Shown one piece after another: positions 47,417 through 56,378 of a stretch of DNA of 64,000 nucleotides; within the stretch, counting starts at the first letter, position 1, and every line of letters starts with the position of its first letter. Origin of the DNA: Acidovorax sp. GW101-3H11 (lineage in GTDB: Bacteria > Pseudomonadota > Gammaproteobacteria > Burkholderiales > Burkholderiaceae_C); NCBI RefSeq assembly GCF_001633105.1, contig NZ_LUKZ01000019.1:62249-126248 (forward strand), written 5' to 3'. A program made the position numbers and the translations under genes. The notes beneath the pieces are model-generated. The model made no database searches and was not told the origin of the DNA. It was given only the letters and a program-made list of their open reading frames with translations.

Positions 47417-48000
47417 CCATCACCACCGAGCTGATCCTGGGCGGCCAGAAAAGCGGCAAGTCCCGCCGTGCCGAGCTGCTGGCGCGCGACTGGCTGGCGC
47501 AGTCCGCCGATCACCGCGCGGTGCTGATCGCCACCGGTGAAGCCTGGGACGACGAAATGCGCGAGCGCATCGCCCGCCACCAGCGCGACCGCGCCGAGCG
47601 CGTGCCCGGCCTGCAGACGGTTGAAGAGCCGCACGACGTGGCCGCAGCGATCACGCGGCTCAGCACACCGCAGACCCTGCTGGTGGTGGACTGCCTGACG
47701 CTGTGGCTCACCCACTGGAGCATGCCCCTGGGTGTGGAAGCCATGAATTTTGAACAAAAACAGGCCCTTGCGCGCGACTGGCAAGCGCAAGCAGCTATGT
47801 TTTTAGGAGCGGTTCGGAAATCCCCCGGCCCCGTTGTTCTGGTGGGCAACGAAATTGGCCTGGGGGTCATCCCGATGGGGCGCGAGGTGCGCGCCTTTGT
47901 GGATGCGCTGGGCACGCTCAACCAGCAGGTGGCCCAGGCCTGCCCCCGCGTCACGCTCATGGCCGCCGGGCTGCCCCTCACTTTGAAAGAAACTCGCTGA
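47413..48000 (+). CDS. cobU: Adenosylcobinamide kinase / guanylyltransferase
   Basis: Phosphorylates adenosylcobinamide and transfers GMP, preparing it for the lower ligand. It has 195 residues: P-loop GGQKSGKSRRAELL near residue 10, the guanylylated His in RIARHQRDRAERVP, and VDCLTLWLTHW. Between residues about 110 and 132 a stretch (NFEQKQALARDWQAQAAMFL) is encoded by a dispersed repeat that also occurs between genes; it lies in a variable loop, so activity is probably kept. Overlaps on both sides place it in the operon. Confidence 0.93.
   Translation: MTITTELILGGQKSGKSRRAELLARDWLAQSADHRAVLIATGEAWDDEMRERIARHQRDRAERVPGLQTVEEPHDVAAAITRLSTPQTLLVVDCLTLWLTHWSMPLGVEAMNFEQKQALARDWQAQAAMFLGAVRKSPGPVVLVGNEIGLGVIPMGREVRAFVDALGTLNQQVAQACPRVTLMAAGLPLTLKETR
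47744..47807 (+). repeat. Dispersed AGCTATC-type repeat, copy 7, inside cobU
   Basis: An in-frame intragenic copy: AATTTTGAACAAAAACAGGC, CTTGCGCGCGACTGG, and GCAAGCAGCTATGTTTTTAG. It closely matches the intergenic copy near 25.95 kb. Confidence 0.8.
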
Positions 48001-48902
48001 TGAAACCCACCCCCGTGCGCCGCATCCTGTGGGTGATCGCCATCCTGGTGCTGCTGGGCCTGCTCATGGCCGGGCTGGCGCGTGCGCAGCCCGTGCACAT
48101 CAAGGATGACAAGGGCCGCGAGGTCTCGCTGCCCCGCCCCCCGCAGCGCATCGTGAGTCTGCTGCCCTCGCTGACCGAAAGCGTGTGCGAGCTGGAGCAA
48201 TGCCATCGCCTGGTGGGGGTGGACCGCTATTCCAACTGGCCCGAGGCCGTGATCGGCAAGCTGCCCAAGGTGGGCGGCGGCATCGACCCGAGCATCGAGG
48301 CCATCGTGGCGCTCAAGCCCGATGTGGTGCTGATGTCCGTCAGCTCGCGCGCCAGCGACCGGCTGGAGGCGCTGGGCCTCACCGTGGTGCAGCTGGAGCC
48401 CAAGACCCATGCCGATGTGCGCCGCGTGCTGGGCACCGTGAGCGACCTGCTGGGCGTGCCCCGCGCACAGGGCGCTGAACGCCTCTGGCGCGTGATCGAC
48501 GCGGGCGTGCTGGCGGCGGCCCAGTCCCTGCCGCCCAAGGCGAAAAATGCGCGCGTGTACTTCGAGGTGAGCCGGGGGCCGTATGCGGCGGGCGAGGCCT
48601 CGTTCATCGGCGAATCGCTCACCCGGCTGGGCGTGCGCAACGTGGTGCCCGCGTCGCTGGGCCCGTTTCCGCGCCTGAACCCCGAGTTTGTGGTGCGCGC
48701 CAATCCCGACATCATCATGATCGGCAACCGCAGCATGCAGGCCATGGTGCCGTACCCCGGCTGGGCCACGATGCGCGCCATCCGTGAGAACCGGCTGTGT
48801 GTGTTTGGCCCCGGCGATTCCGACGTGGTGGTGCGCCCCGGCCCGCGCATGGCCGAAGCCGCGCGCATCATGGCGCGCTGCCTGGTGGACAAGGCCCCAT
48901 GA
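48000..48902 (+). CDS. btuF: Periplasmic cobalamin-binding protein, BtuF-like
   Basis: A 300-residue substrate-binding protein of the class III (vitamin B12/iron-siderophore) type. It has a signal peptide (hydrophobic core residues 9-26, cleavage after ARA), the PQRIVSLLPSLTESVCEL motif typical of BtuF, and a second lobe from about residue 165. It delivers corrinoids to the permease encoded next. The start overlaps the cobU stop (TGATG). The ligand is inferred from the operon. Confidence 0.9.
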   Translation: MKPTPVRRILWVIAILVLLGLLMAGLARAQPVHIKDDKGREVSLPRPPQRIVSLLPSLTESVCELEQCHRLVGVDRYSNWPEAVIGKLPKVGGGIDPSIEAIVALKPDVVLMSVSSRASDRLEALGLTVVQLEPKTHADVRRVLGTVSDLLGVPRAQGAERLWRVIDAGVLAAAQSLPPKAKNARVYFEVSRGPYAAGEASFIGESLTRLGVRNVVPASLGPFPRLNPEFVVRANPDIIMIGNRSMQAMVPYPGWATMRAIRENRLCVFGPGDSDVVVRPGPRMAEAARIMARCLVDKAP

Positions 48903-49933
48903 CCAGCGTTCCCGTGGACCTGCCCACTGGCTCCGCCACCCGCCGCGCCGCATGGTGCGCTGCCTGGCTGCTGCTGGCCAGCGCCGTGCTGACCGTGTGT
49001 GGCGCCAGCGTGGGCAGCACGGGTTTTGACAGCGTGCTGCGCATGCACGGCGACCCCGTGGCCTGGCAGATCGTGTGGGACATCCGTTTGCCGCGCACGC
49101 TGGGCGCGTGGCTGGCGGGTGCGCTGCTGGGCCTGTCGGGCGCGGTGGCGCAGGGGCTGTTCCGCAACCCGCTGGCCGACCCGTACCTGCTGGGCAGCGC
49201 CTCCGGCGCCGCGCTGGGCGGGGCGGTGGCCATGGCGATGTTCGGCGTGTCACCGGTGGCCGCGCAGTGGCTGGCGCGCATCGGTATCACGGGCATGGCC
49301 TTTCTGGGCGCGGCGGGGGCTGTGGTGCTCACGCTGATCCTGGCCCGGGGCGTGCAGCACACGCTGCGCCTGCTGCTGGCGGGCGTGATCGTGGGCGTGG
49401 TGCTGGGCGCTATGCGCGATCTGGTGGAGCTGGCCTCGCCCGACATCCTGCAGGCCATGCAGGCCTTTGTGCTGGGCAGCACGGCCTTTGTGGGCTGGAT
49501 GGCCTGTGTGCTCATGGCCGTGGCCTGGGGGCTGTGCTCGGCGGTCGCCTGGATGCTGGCGCGTGCGCTCGACGGCCTCACGCTGGGCGAGGCCACGGCC
49601 GCCAGCCTGGGCCTGCCGCTGTTGCCCATGCGCGCCGGGCTGGTGGCCGCCATGGCGCTGGCCACGGGGGCGGCGGTGGCGCAGACGGGGCTCATCGCCT
49701 TTGTGGGGCTGGCGGCACCCCACCTGGTGCGCTCCATCGTGCGCGTGACGCACGAGCGGCACATCGTGCTCTCCAGCCTGATGGGTGCGGTGCTGCTCAT
49801 GGCAGCCGACATTCTGGCGCGCTGGCTGCTGGCGCCGCAGGAGCTGCCCGTGGGCGTGCTCACGGCGGCGCTGGGCGGCACCTACCTGCTGTGGCTCATG
49901 CACCGGCGCACGGCGCAAGGCGGTGCGCTATGA
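48899..49933 (+). CDS. btuC: FecCD/BtuC-type ABC transporter permease
   Basis: A 344-residue inner-membrane permease with about ten TM helices. Family markers are RLPRTLGAWLAGALLGLSGA, NPLADPYLLGSASGAALGG, and the ATPase-contact and late region FVGLAAPHLVRSIVRVTHER, ending with LPVGVLTAALGGTYLLWL. It overlaps the BtuF-like gene by four bases and the ATPase by four, so the three form one transporter, presumably for corrinoids. Confidence 0.92.
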   Translation: MTSVPVDLPTGSATRRAAWCAAWLLLASAVLTVCGASVGSTGFDSVLRMHGDPVAWQIVWDIRLPRTLGAWLAGALLGLSGAVAQGLFRNPLADPYLLGSASGAALGGAVAMAMFGVSPVAAQWLARIGITGMAFLGAAGAVVLTLILARGVQHTLRLLLAGVIVGVVLGAMRDLVELASPDILQAMQAFVLGSTAFVGWMACVLMAVAWGLCSAVAWMLARALDGLTLGEATAASLGLPLLPMRAGLVAAMALATGAAVAQTGLIAFVGLAAPHLVRSIVRVTHERHIVLSSLMGAVLLMAADILARWLLAPQELPVGVLTAALGGTYLLWLMHRRTAQGGAL

Positions 49934-50724
49934 ATTCAATAGCTATAAAGGCTTTCCAGATAGGCGCAAGCATCGGAAATCGCTTGATATTGCAGGGCAT
50001 TGACCTGCAACTGCCCGCGGGGCGCTGGACCAGCATCGTCGGCCCCAATGGCGCGGGCAAGTCCACCTTGCTCAAGGTGCTGGCGGGCCTGCTGCCGCGC
50101 GCAGCCGTGCAGGGCGAGGTGCAGTTGCTGGGCCGCCCGCTGGCGCAGATCCCCGCGCGCGAACGCGCCCGTCAGCTCGCCTGGCTGGGCCAGAACGAAG
50201 GCTCGGCCGACGACCTCACAAGCTACGACGTGGCCATGCTCGGCCGCCTGCCGCACCAGGCCTGGCTGGCCCCGCCCGGCGCGGCCGACCACGCAGCCGT
50301 GGAGCAGGCGCTGCGCACCACGCAGGCCTGGGACTGGCGCCACCGCCCGCTGTCGCAACTGTCGGGCGGCGAGCGCCAGCGCGTGCTGCTGGCCCGCGCG
50401 CTGGCCGTGCAGGCGCAGGTGCTGCTGATGGACGAACCCCTGGCCAACCTCGACCCCCCGCACCAGACCGACTGGCTGCACACCATGCGTGCGCTGGTCG
50501 AAGCGGGCGGCACAGTGGTCAGCGTGCTGCATGAGGTGTCGCTCGCGCTGCAGGCCGACGACATGGTGGTGATGGCGAATGGCCGCGTGCTGCACCAGGG
50601 CGCGTGCGGCGCACCCGCCACCCACGCGGCGCTGGAAGAGGTGTTTGACCACCGCATCCAGGTGCGGCACCTCGATGGCCTGTGGATGGCGCTGCCATCG
50701 CTGCAACGCCAGAACAAACAATGA
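49930..50724 (+). CDS. btuD: BtuD/FecE-type ABC transporter ATPase
   Basis: A 264-residue ATPase: Walker A GPNGAGKSTLLK near residue 38, signature LSGGERQRVLLARAL near 142, Walker B VLLMDEPLANLD, and the switch His in VLHEVSLAL. It powers the adjacent permease. The first 20 or so residues (MNSIAIKAFQIGASIGNRL) are encoded by a copy of the dispersed repeat, which has apparently replaced the normal first strand. Confidence 0.93.
   Translation: MNSIAIKAFQIGASIGNRLILQGIDLQLPAGRWTSIVGPNGAGKSTLLKVLAGLLPRAAVQGEVQLLGRPLAQIPARERARQLAWLGQNEGSADDLTSYDVAMLGRLPHQAWLAPPGAADHAAVEQALRTTQAWDWRHRPLSQLSGGERQRVLLARALAVQAQVLLMDEPLANLDPPHQTDWLHTMRALVEAGGTVVSVLHEVSLALQADDMVVMANGRVLHQGACGAPATHAALEEVFDHRIQVRHLDGLWMALPSLQRQNKQ
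49931..49990 (-). repeat. Dispersed AGCTATC-type repeat, copy 8, at the 5' end of the btuD-like gene
   Basis: A reverse copy covering the start of the gene: TTCAATAGCTATAAAGGC, GGCGCAAGCATCGG, and CGCTTGATATTGCAG. It is more diverged than copies 6 and 7. Confidence 0.5.
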
Positions 50725-50753
50725 AACAACCCATGAATTGAGGGAGTGAAAGC

Positions 50754-51221
50754 ATGAACATTGAATCGGGTTTTGCGCAGGTCGCGCAGTCGCTGCTCTG
50801 GCCGGTGCTGGTGCTGGTGGGGCTGGCGTTTGTCTACGCGCTGTGGGCGGGTGGTGCCACGCTGATGGAAGCATGGCAGCGCTGGCGCCAGCCGCAGTAC
50901 CGCTCGCTGCGCGTGCTGCCTGGGCTGTCGATGGAAGAGCTGGAGCTGCAGCTGGTGCGCCAGGTCGAGCCCGTGCGCCTGCTCAGCCGCCTGTCGCCCA
51001 TGCTGGGGCTGATCGCCACGATGATCCCGCTCGGCCCCGCGCTGCAGAGCGTGGCGGCTGGCAACGGTCAGCAGGCGCTGGCCGTGTTCAGCGGCGCGTT
51101 TGCAGGGGTGGTGCTGGCGCTGGCGGCCGCGTCGGTGGGCCTGGTGGTGTATTCGGTGCGCCGTCGCTGGCTGCTGGCCGAACTGCTGGTGGTGCGCAAG
51201 GAGCGCGGGGTGGCGCAATGA
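50754..51221 (+). CDS. MotA/TolQ/ExbB-like proton channel protein
   Basis: A 155-residue inner-membrane protein with three TM helices (about residues 12-33, 85-103 and 112-135). It matches the ExbB/TolQ core: the helix pair around LLSRLSPMLGLIATMIPLG and FSGAFAGVVLALAAASVGL. It is shorter than ExbB (about 240) and lacks the long cytoplasmic domains. It is followed by a DUF2149 gene with a four-base overlap and then a CobN-like gene, so it is likely the channel half of a proton motor serving that protein (inference). Confidence 0.83.
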   Translation: MNIESGFAQVAQSLLWPVLVLVGLAFVYALWAGGATLMEAWQRWRQPQYRSLRVLPGLSMEELELQLVRQVEPVRLLSRLSPMLGLIATMIPLGPALQSVAAGNGQQALAVFSGAFAGVVLALAAASVGLVVYSVRRRWLLAELLVVRKERGVAQ

Positions 51222-51586
51222 CTTTGAAGCACCTGAATGTGCTGGCCGAGGACGACGACGACCCGATGCTGTCCGCCGTGAACCTGGTGGATGTGTTCCT
51301 GGTGCTCGTGGTGGCGCTGCTCACGGCCGTGGCGGTGCAGACCCAGACCAGCGCCAATGAAAGCGTCACCATCATCCGCAACGCGGGCCAGCCCGACATG
51401 GAGGTGGTGGTGCGCGAGCAGGGCAAGGAGGTGCGCTTCAAAGGCGCGGGCAGCGCAGCGCAAGGGCAGGGCGTGCGTGCAGGCGTGGCCTACAAGCTCG
51501 AAGACGGCAACATCGTCTACATCCCCGAAACCGGTGTGGCGCCTGCAGACGCGGGCGCTGGCGCGGCCGACCCCGCCAAGCCATGA
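51218..51586 (+). CDS. DUF2149 family protein, ExbD-like
   Basis: A 122-residue protein with one TM helix (about residues 18-38). NLVDVFLVLVVALL parallels the ExbD/TolR helix with its proton-carrying Asp. A periplasmic domain (about 50-105) follows: DMEVVVREQGKEVRFKG, then YKLEDGNIVYIPE. DUF2149 proteins are found with ExbB-like and CobN-like genes in other prokaryotes. By layout and by the Asp in the helix I read it as the ExbD partner of the preceding protein. It overlaps the CobN-like start by four bases. Confidence 0.82.
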   Translation: MTLKHLNVLAEDDDDPMLSAVNLVDVFLVLVVALLTAVAVQTQTSANESVTIIRNAGQPDMEVVVREQGKEVRFKGAGSAAQGQGVRAGVAYKLEDGNIVYIPETGVAPADAGAGAADPAKP

Positions 51587-54500
51587 AGGCGCTGATTCTG
51601 CGCACGGCACTGTGGTGCCTGCTGCTGGCCGCGCCACTGGTGCACGCAGCTCAGTCTGCGCCCGTGCTGCTCTGGCTCACCTCCGACATCACCACCGCCC
51701 CGCGCACCGCCATGGTGCAGCGTTTGGCCGCCGAGGCGGGCCTGGGTTTTGCGCACATCGACTATCCGCTGGGTGGCCCAGCGGTGCTGGACGTGGCCCA
51801 GGCCCAGAAGCTGGAGCGCGCGCTGGCGGGTGCCGCCATGGTGTGGGTGGATGCGCCGCATGCGAGCGTGGAGGCACGCCTGCGCCGCATGGCGGGGCCG
51901 CAGCTCGATGCGCGGGCTGCGCGCACCCCTGGTCGCGTGGTCTGGGTGCCTGCGGGCACGCCCGCAGTTGACCTGTCTGCGCTGGACGCTTCCGCCCGCA
52001 TGGTGGCCTATCTGCAGGCGGGCGGCCCGCGCAATCTGAAGAACGCCATCGTCCTGGCGCGCGCCACGGTGGCGGGTGTTGCGATGCCGACCTTGCCTGC
52101 ACCCGACATCCTGCCCCCCCGGGGCATCTACCACCCCGACGCGCCCCGCCTGCTGCCCAACGCCGCCGCGCTGGAGGCCTGGCGCCAGGGCCAGCCCGCG
52201 CTGCGCAGCCTGCCCGCCGTGGCCGTGCTGGTGCACCGCCACCATTTCATCGACGGCAGCACCGAATGGCTCGATGCCTGGCTGCGCACTTTCCGCCAGC
52301 AGGGCCTGTTCGCCTATGCCGCCTTTGGCCAGCAGGTCACGGCGCAGACGCTGGCCGAGGTGCTGGAGCTGCCCGCTGAACCAGGCACTGGCCCCGGCCG
52401 CCTGCATGCCTCCGCCCTGATGCTGCACCAGCTCGTGCCCCAGGCCGCCGCGCTGCAGCCGCTGCTGGCGCGCTGGGGCGTGCCGCTGCTGGGCACGCAG
52501 CCTTACCGCGCGGGCGATGCGGCAGCGTGGGAGGCCAGCGACACGGGCCTGTCGCTGTCCGACGTGCCGTTCTACCTGGCGCAGCCCGAGGCGGCGGGTG
52601 CCATCGACCCGGTCCTGGTCGTTGCCCATGGTGCAGAGGGCAAGGACTTCCGCCTCATCGACCGCCAGGCCCAGGCCGTGGCCGCCAAGGCGCGGCGCCT
52701 GATAGCGCTGCAGACGAAGCCCGCTGCCGAAAAGCGCCTGGTGGCCATGGTCTACAACTACCCGCCGGGCGGCACCAATTTCGGTGCATCGTTCCTCAAC
52801 GTGCCGCGCAGCCTGGAGCAGGTGTCCGGCGGCCTGGCCCAGGCGGGCTACCGCACGCAGCAGGTGCCCGAGCAGGGCTGGATCGATGGGCTCAAGCCGC
52901 TGCTGGCTGCCTATTACCCCGGCGCCGATGTGCGCGCGCTGCTGCAAAGCGGCCAAGCCGCCGCGCTGCCGCTGGCGCGCTACGAGCAGCACCTGGCCAC
53001 CTTGCCCCAGGCCGTGCGCGACCGCATGAACGCGCATTGGGGCCCGCCCGCAAAGAGCCGCTACGTGGTCGATTGGCAGGGCGAAAAAGTGTTCGCCATC
53101 CCGCGCTTGCAGGTGGGACAGCTGGCCGTGCTGCCCCAGCCCCCACGCGAGGAAACGCTGCGCCTGGGCCAGAACCCGTTCATGCACAAGAGCAAGGCGC
53201 CGCTGTCGCACCACTACCTGGCGGTGTACCTGTGGGCGCAATTGGAGGCCGACGCGCTCATCCACTTTGGCACCCACGGCACGCAGGAATGGGCCGGTGG
53301 CAAGGCGCGCGCGCTGGATGTGCACGACGACGCGCTGCTGCCGCTCGGCGATCTGCCGGTGGTCTACCCCTACATCGTGGACAACCTGGGCGAGGCCCTC
53401 ACGGCCAAGCGCCGGGGCCGCGCCGTGCTGGTGAGCCACCGCACGCCGGTGTTCGCCCCGGCGGGCTTCGAGGCGCGCATGGCCCACATGCACGAGGTGA
53501 TGCACGAGTGGGAAACCGTGGACGAAGGCCCCACGCGCCGTGCACTCGAAAAGCAGCTGGTGGCGCAGTTTGTGGAGCACCAGCTGCACCGCGACCTGGG
53601 CTGGAGCGCCGCGCGCATCGCGGCCGACTTCAGCGGTTTCCTCGAAATCCTGCACCCCTACCTGGACCAGCTCGCACAAAGCTCGCAGCCCAAGGGTCTG
53701 GCCGTGTTCGGCCGCGTGCCCGCGCCCGAGCAGCGGCGAGAGACCATCCTGCAGGCGCTGCGCAAGCCGCTCATAGAGGCGCTGGGTGAAGACATCGACG
53801 AAGCCTTCCTCATCAAGCACGATGCCGTGCTGGCCGCACGCCCCGCGCGCTGGCTGGAAGTGGCATTGAAGGACGCCGAGGCCGCAAGCAGGCTGGACCT
53901 GCGCCCCGCGCTGCCCGCGCAGGCAGCAACGCCGGGCACGGCGGGGGCATCCGACGTGGTGCGTGCCGAAGACCATGTGCCCAACCGTGCCGCGCGCAAA
54001 CCCATCGACACCCCCGCGCTGCTGAAACTCGCGCAGCGCGCGCAGGAGCTGGAGCGCCTGCTGGCCACGGAGGGCGAGATGCCCGGCCTGCTGGCGGGGC
54101 TGGAGGGCCGCTACCTGCCCGCAGCCTACGGCGGCGACCCCATCCGCAACCCCGACAGCCTGCCCACGGGCCGCAACCTTACAGGCCTGGACCCCAGCCG
54201 CCTGCCCACACGCCAGGCCTATGCCGTGGCGCAGACGCTGTTCAACGACTGGTTCAAGGACTACCAGGCGCGCCATGGTGGCCAGGCGCCAGAGCGCATG
54301 GCGCTGTCGCTGTGGGCGGGTGAAACGCTGCGCCACCAGGGCATCATGGAAGCCCAGGCGCTGGTGGCGCTGGGCATGCGCCCGGTGTGGGACGACGCGG
54401 GCCGCCCGGTGCGCGTGGAGACCATTGCCGCCGATGAACTCAAGCGCCCGCGTGTCGATGTGCTCATGAGCATCACCGGCTCGTACCGCGACCAGTTCCC

Positions 54501-55773
54501 CGCTTTGATGGCGCTGCTCGACCGCGCGGTGGCCCAGGCTGCCACGGCCGATCCCGGCAACGCGATTGCGCGCAACACCGCGCAGATTGGCCAGGAGTTG
54601 CGCAAGCAGGGCGTGCCCCGCGCGCAGGCCGAGCAGCTGGCGCGCGTGCGCGCCTTCGGCAACGCGGTGGGCGACTACGGCACCGGCCTGTCGGACGCGG
54701 TGCAAAGCGACGGCCTGCAAACCAACGATGCGCGCTTGGGCCAGATGTTCCTCGAACGCATGAGCCAGCCTTACCTGGATGGCGAACCCGTGACGGGCGT
54801 GGCGGGCGGCACGGCGGCGAAGGCGCTGGGTGCCCACCTGCGCCGCACCGACGCGGCCATCCTCTCGCGCAGCTCGCACCTGTACGCCATGGTCAGCTCG
54901 GACGACCCGTTCCAGTACCTGGGCGGCCTGTCGGCGGCCGCCCGTGTGGCTGGGCGCAAGCAGGGGCTGGAGCTGCATGTGGCCCAGTTGCAGGACGTGG
55001 GCGAGCCCACCACGGAGACCGCGCAACGCGCCATTGCGCTGGAAATGCAGTCACGCTACCTGCACCCCGGCTGGCTGCAGGCCCAGAAGGCCGAGGGCTA
55101 TTCGGGCACGCTGCAGGTGCTCAAGGCCGTGCAGTTCGCCTGGGGCTGGCAGGCCGTGGCGCCGGACACGGTGCGCAGCGACCACTGGCAAAGTTTTTAC
55201 GACGTGCTGGTGCGCGACAAGCACCAGCTGGGCCTGCCTGAGTGGCTCAAGGAACACCCGCAGGCCTACGCCCAGTCGCTGGAGCGCCTGGTGCAGGCGC
55301 AGCGCCAGGGCTACTGGCAGGCCGATGCCGACACGCAAAAGCAGCTTGCGCAGATGTACCAGGAACTCACACGCGCTGCGCCCCTGGCGGCCGAGCTGCC
55401 GGTCGTGCGCCGCTGGGTGGAGCAGGCTGCGCAGGGCACCCCGGCGGCAGACGCCGCACCCGTGGGCCTGGCCGTGGCCACGCCGCAGTCACCCGCGCTG
55501 CCGCTGCCCGCACCGCCAGCCGCCGACCTGCCTGCACCGCCACCGCAGGCTGAAGCCCCGCCTGCTTTGCCCGCCGTGCCTGCCATGGGTGTGCTGCTGG
55601 AGCGCCAGCCTGAGCGCGAAGCACCCGACGCTGCCCAAGAGCCCAGCCCCGTGGAGCGCATGGCCCACATCGTGGCCCTGCTGGTGATGGCCCTGGTGGT
55701 GCTGGCGGGCGCTGCGTGGCAGGCGCGTCGTCCGTTTTCACTCTCCGCTGCGCCCGGCCTGGCCCGCGCTTGA
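51583..55773 (+). CDS. cobN: Exported, membrane-anchored CobN-like chelatase family protein
   Basis: A 1396-residue protein of the CobN/BchH/HmuS superfamily. Unlike cytoplasmic CobN it begins with a Sec signal peptide ([20 protein letters not shown], cleavage after HAA or VHA) and ends with a Pro-rich stretch (about residues 1305-1345) and one TM helix ([20 protein letters not shown]) plus a short basic tail. The large domain should therefore be periplasmic. The metal-site segment [19 protein letters not shown] is near residue 563. No CobS or CobT AAA+ partners are present; instead ExbB-like and ExbD-like genes precede it. It may insert or remove metal in tetrapyrroles, or process bound cobamides; the reaction is not readable. 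Confidence 0.88.
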   Translation: MKALILRTALWCLLLAAPLVHAAQSAPVLLWLTSDITTAPRTAMVQRLAAEAGLGFAHIDYPLGGPAVLDVAQAQKLERALAGAAMVWVDAPHASVEARLRRMAGPQLDARAARTPGRVVWVPAGTPAVDLSALDASARMVAYLQAGGPRNLKNAIVLARATVAGVAMPTLPAPDILPPRGIYHPDAPRLLPNAAALEAWRQGQPALRSLPAVAVLVHRHHFIDGSTEWLDAWLRTFRQQGLFAYAAFGQQVTAQTLAEVLELPAEPGTGPGRLHASALMLHQLVPQAAALQPLLARWGVPLLGTQPYRAGDAAAWEASDTGLSLSDVPFYLAQPEAAGAIDPVLVVAHGAEGKDFRLIDRQAQAVAAKARRLIALQTKPAAEKRLVAMVYNYPPGGTNFGASFLNVPRSLEQVSGGLAQAGYRTQQVPEQGWIDGLKPLLAAYYPGADVRALLQSGQAAALPLARYEQHLATLPQAVRDRMNAHWGPPAKSRYVVDWQGEKVFAIPRLQVGQLAVLPQPPREETLRLGQNPFMHKSKAPLSHHYLAVYLWAQLEADALIHFGTHGTQEWAGGKARALDVHDDALLPLGDLPVVYPYIVDNLGEALTAKRRGRAVLVSHRTPVFAPAGFEARMAHMHEVMHEWETVDEGPTRRALEKQLVAQFVEHQLHRDLGWSAARIAADFSGFLEILHPYLDQLAQSSQPKGLAVFGRVPAPEQRRETILQALRKPLIEALGEDIDEAFLIKHDAVLAARPARWLEVALKDAEAASRLDLRPALPAQAATPGTAGASDVVRAEDHVPNRAARKPIDTPALLKLAQRAQELERLLATEGEMPGLLAGLEGRYLPAAYGGDPIRNPDSLPTGRNLTGLDPSRLPTRQAYAVAQTLFNDWFKDYQARHGGQAPERMALSLWAGETLRHQGIMEAQALVALGMRPVWDDAGRPVRVETIAADELKRPRVDVLMSITGSYRDQFPALMALLDRAVAQAATADPGNAIARNTAQIGQELRKQGVPRAQAEQLARVRAFGNAVGDYGTGLSDAVQSDGLQTNDARLGQMFLERMSQPYLDGEPVTGVAGGTAAKALGAHLRRTDAAILSRSSHLYAMVSSDDPFQYLGGLSAAARVAGRKQGLELHVAQLQDVGEPTTETAQRAIALEMQSRYLHPGWLQAQKAEGYSGTLQVLKAVQFAWGWQAVAPDTVRSDHWQSFYDVLVRDKHQLGLPEWLKEHPQAYAQSLERLVQAQRQGYWQADADTQKQLAQMYQELTRAAPLAAELPVVRRWVEQAAQGTPAADAAPVGLAVATPQSPALPLPAPPAADLPAPPPQAEAPPALPAVPAMGVLLERQPEREAPDAAQEPSPVERMAHIVALLVMALVVLAGAAWQARRPFSLSAAPGLARA

Positions 55774-55802
55774 ATCCACCATTCTTGAAAGCACCCCCAA
55801 CC

Positions 55803-56372
55803 ATGCAGATCGAAACCCCACCCACCGAGAAGCGCTACGAAAAGCCCGAGGGCGAGCGCCGGGGCATCGTCATCGTCAACACCGGCGACGGCAAGGGCAA
55901 AAGCACGGCGGCCTTTGGCCTGGCGCTGCGCGCCCACGGCCGGGGCAAGGCCGTGAAGATTTACCAGTTCATGAAGGTGCCCACGGCGCGGTTTGGCGAA
56001 CACCGCATGTTCGAGCAGATCGGCCTGCCCATCGAGGGCCTGGGCGATGGCTTCAGCTGGAAGAGCAAGGACCTGGAGCACTCGGCCCAGCTCGCGCGCG
56101 ATGGCTGGGAGAAGGCGCGCGCCGCCATCCTGTCGGGTGAGCATTTCCTGGTGGTGTTGGACGAGATCACCTACCCGCTGATCTACGGCTGGCTGCCGCT
56201 CGATGGCGTGCTGCAGACGCTGCGCGATCGGCCCAAGGACGTGCATGTGTGCCTCACCGGCCGCCGCTGCCCGCCCGAGATCATCGAGCTGGCCGACACC
56301 GTGACCGAGATGCAGCTCGTCAAGCACGCGTTCAAGGCGGGCATTCCTGCCCAGCGCGGCATCGAGGACTAG
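55803..56372 (+). CDS. cobO: Cob(I)yrinic acid a,c-diamide adenosyltransferase
   Basis: Transfers the adenosyl group from ATP to the cobalt of corrinoids, making coenzyme forms. It has 189 residues of the CobA/CobO/BtuR family, with the reversed P-loop [20 protein letters not shown] near residue 25, [13 protein letters not shown], and the C-terminal [19 protein letters not shown]. It starts 30 bases after the CobN-like gene. The adenosylated product feeds the assembly genes that follow. Confidence 0.95.
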   Translation: MQIETPPTEKRYEKPEGERRGIVIVNTGDGKGKSTAAFGLALRAHGRGKAVKIYQFMKVPTARFGEHRMFEQIGLPIEGLGDGFSWKSKDLEHSAQLARDGWEKARAAILSGEHFLVVLDEITYPLIYGWLPLDGVLQTLRDRPKDVHVCLTGRRCPPEIIELADTVTEMQLVKHAFKAGIPAQRGIED

Positions 56373-56378
56373 GCCGCC

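Noticed and set aside
51517-55026. 1169-codon open frame antisense to the CobN-like gene
   Set aside because: A GC-driven shadow of a very long real gene; no recognisable domain, and the plus strand shows clear CobN motifs.
51583-55773. Ordinary cytoplasmic cobaltochelatase subunit CobN
   Set aside because: The signal peptide, C-terminal TM helix and absence of CobS/CobT argue against it.
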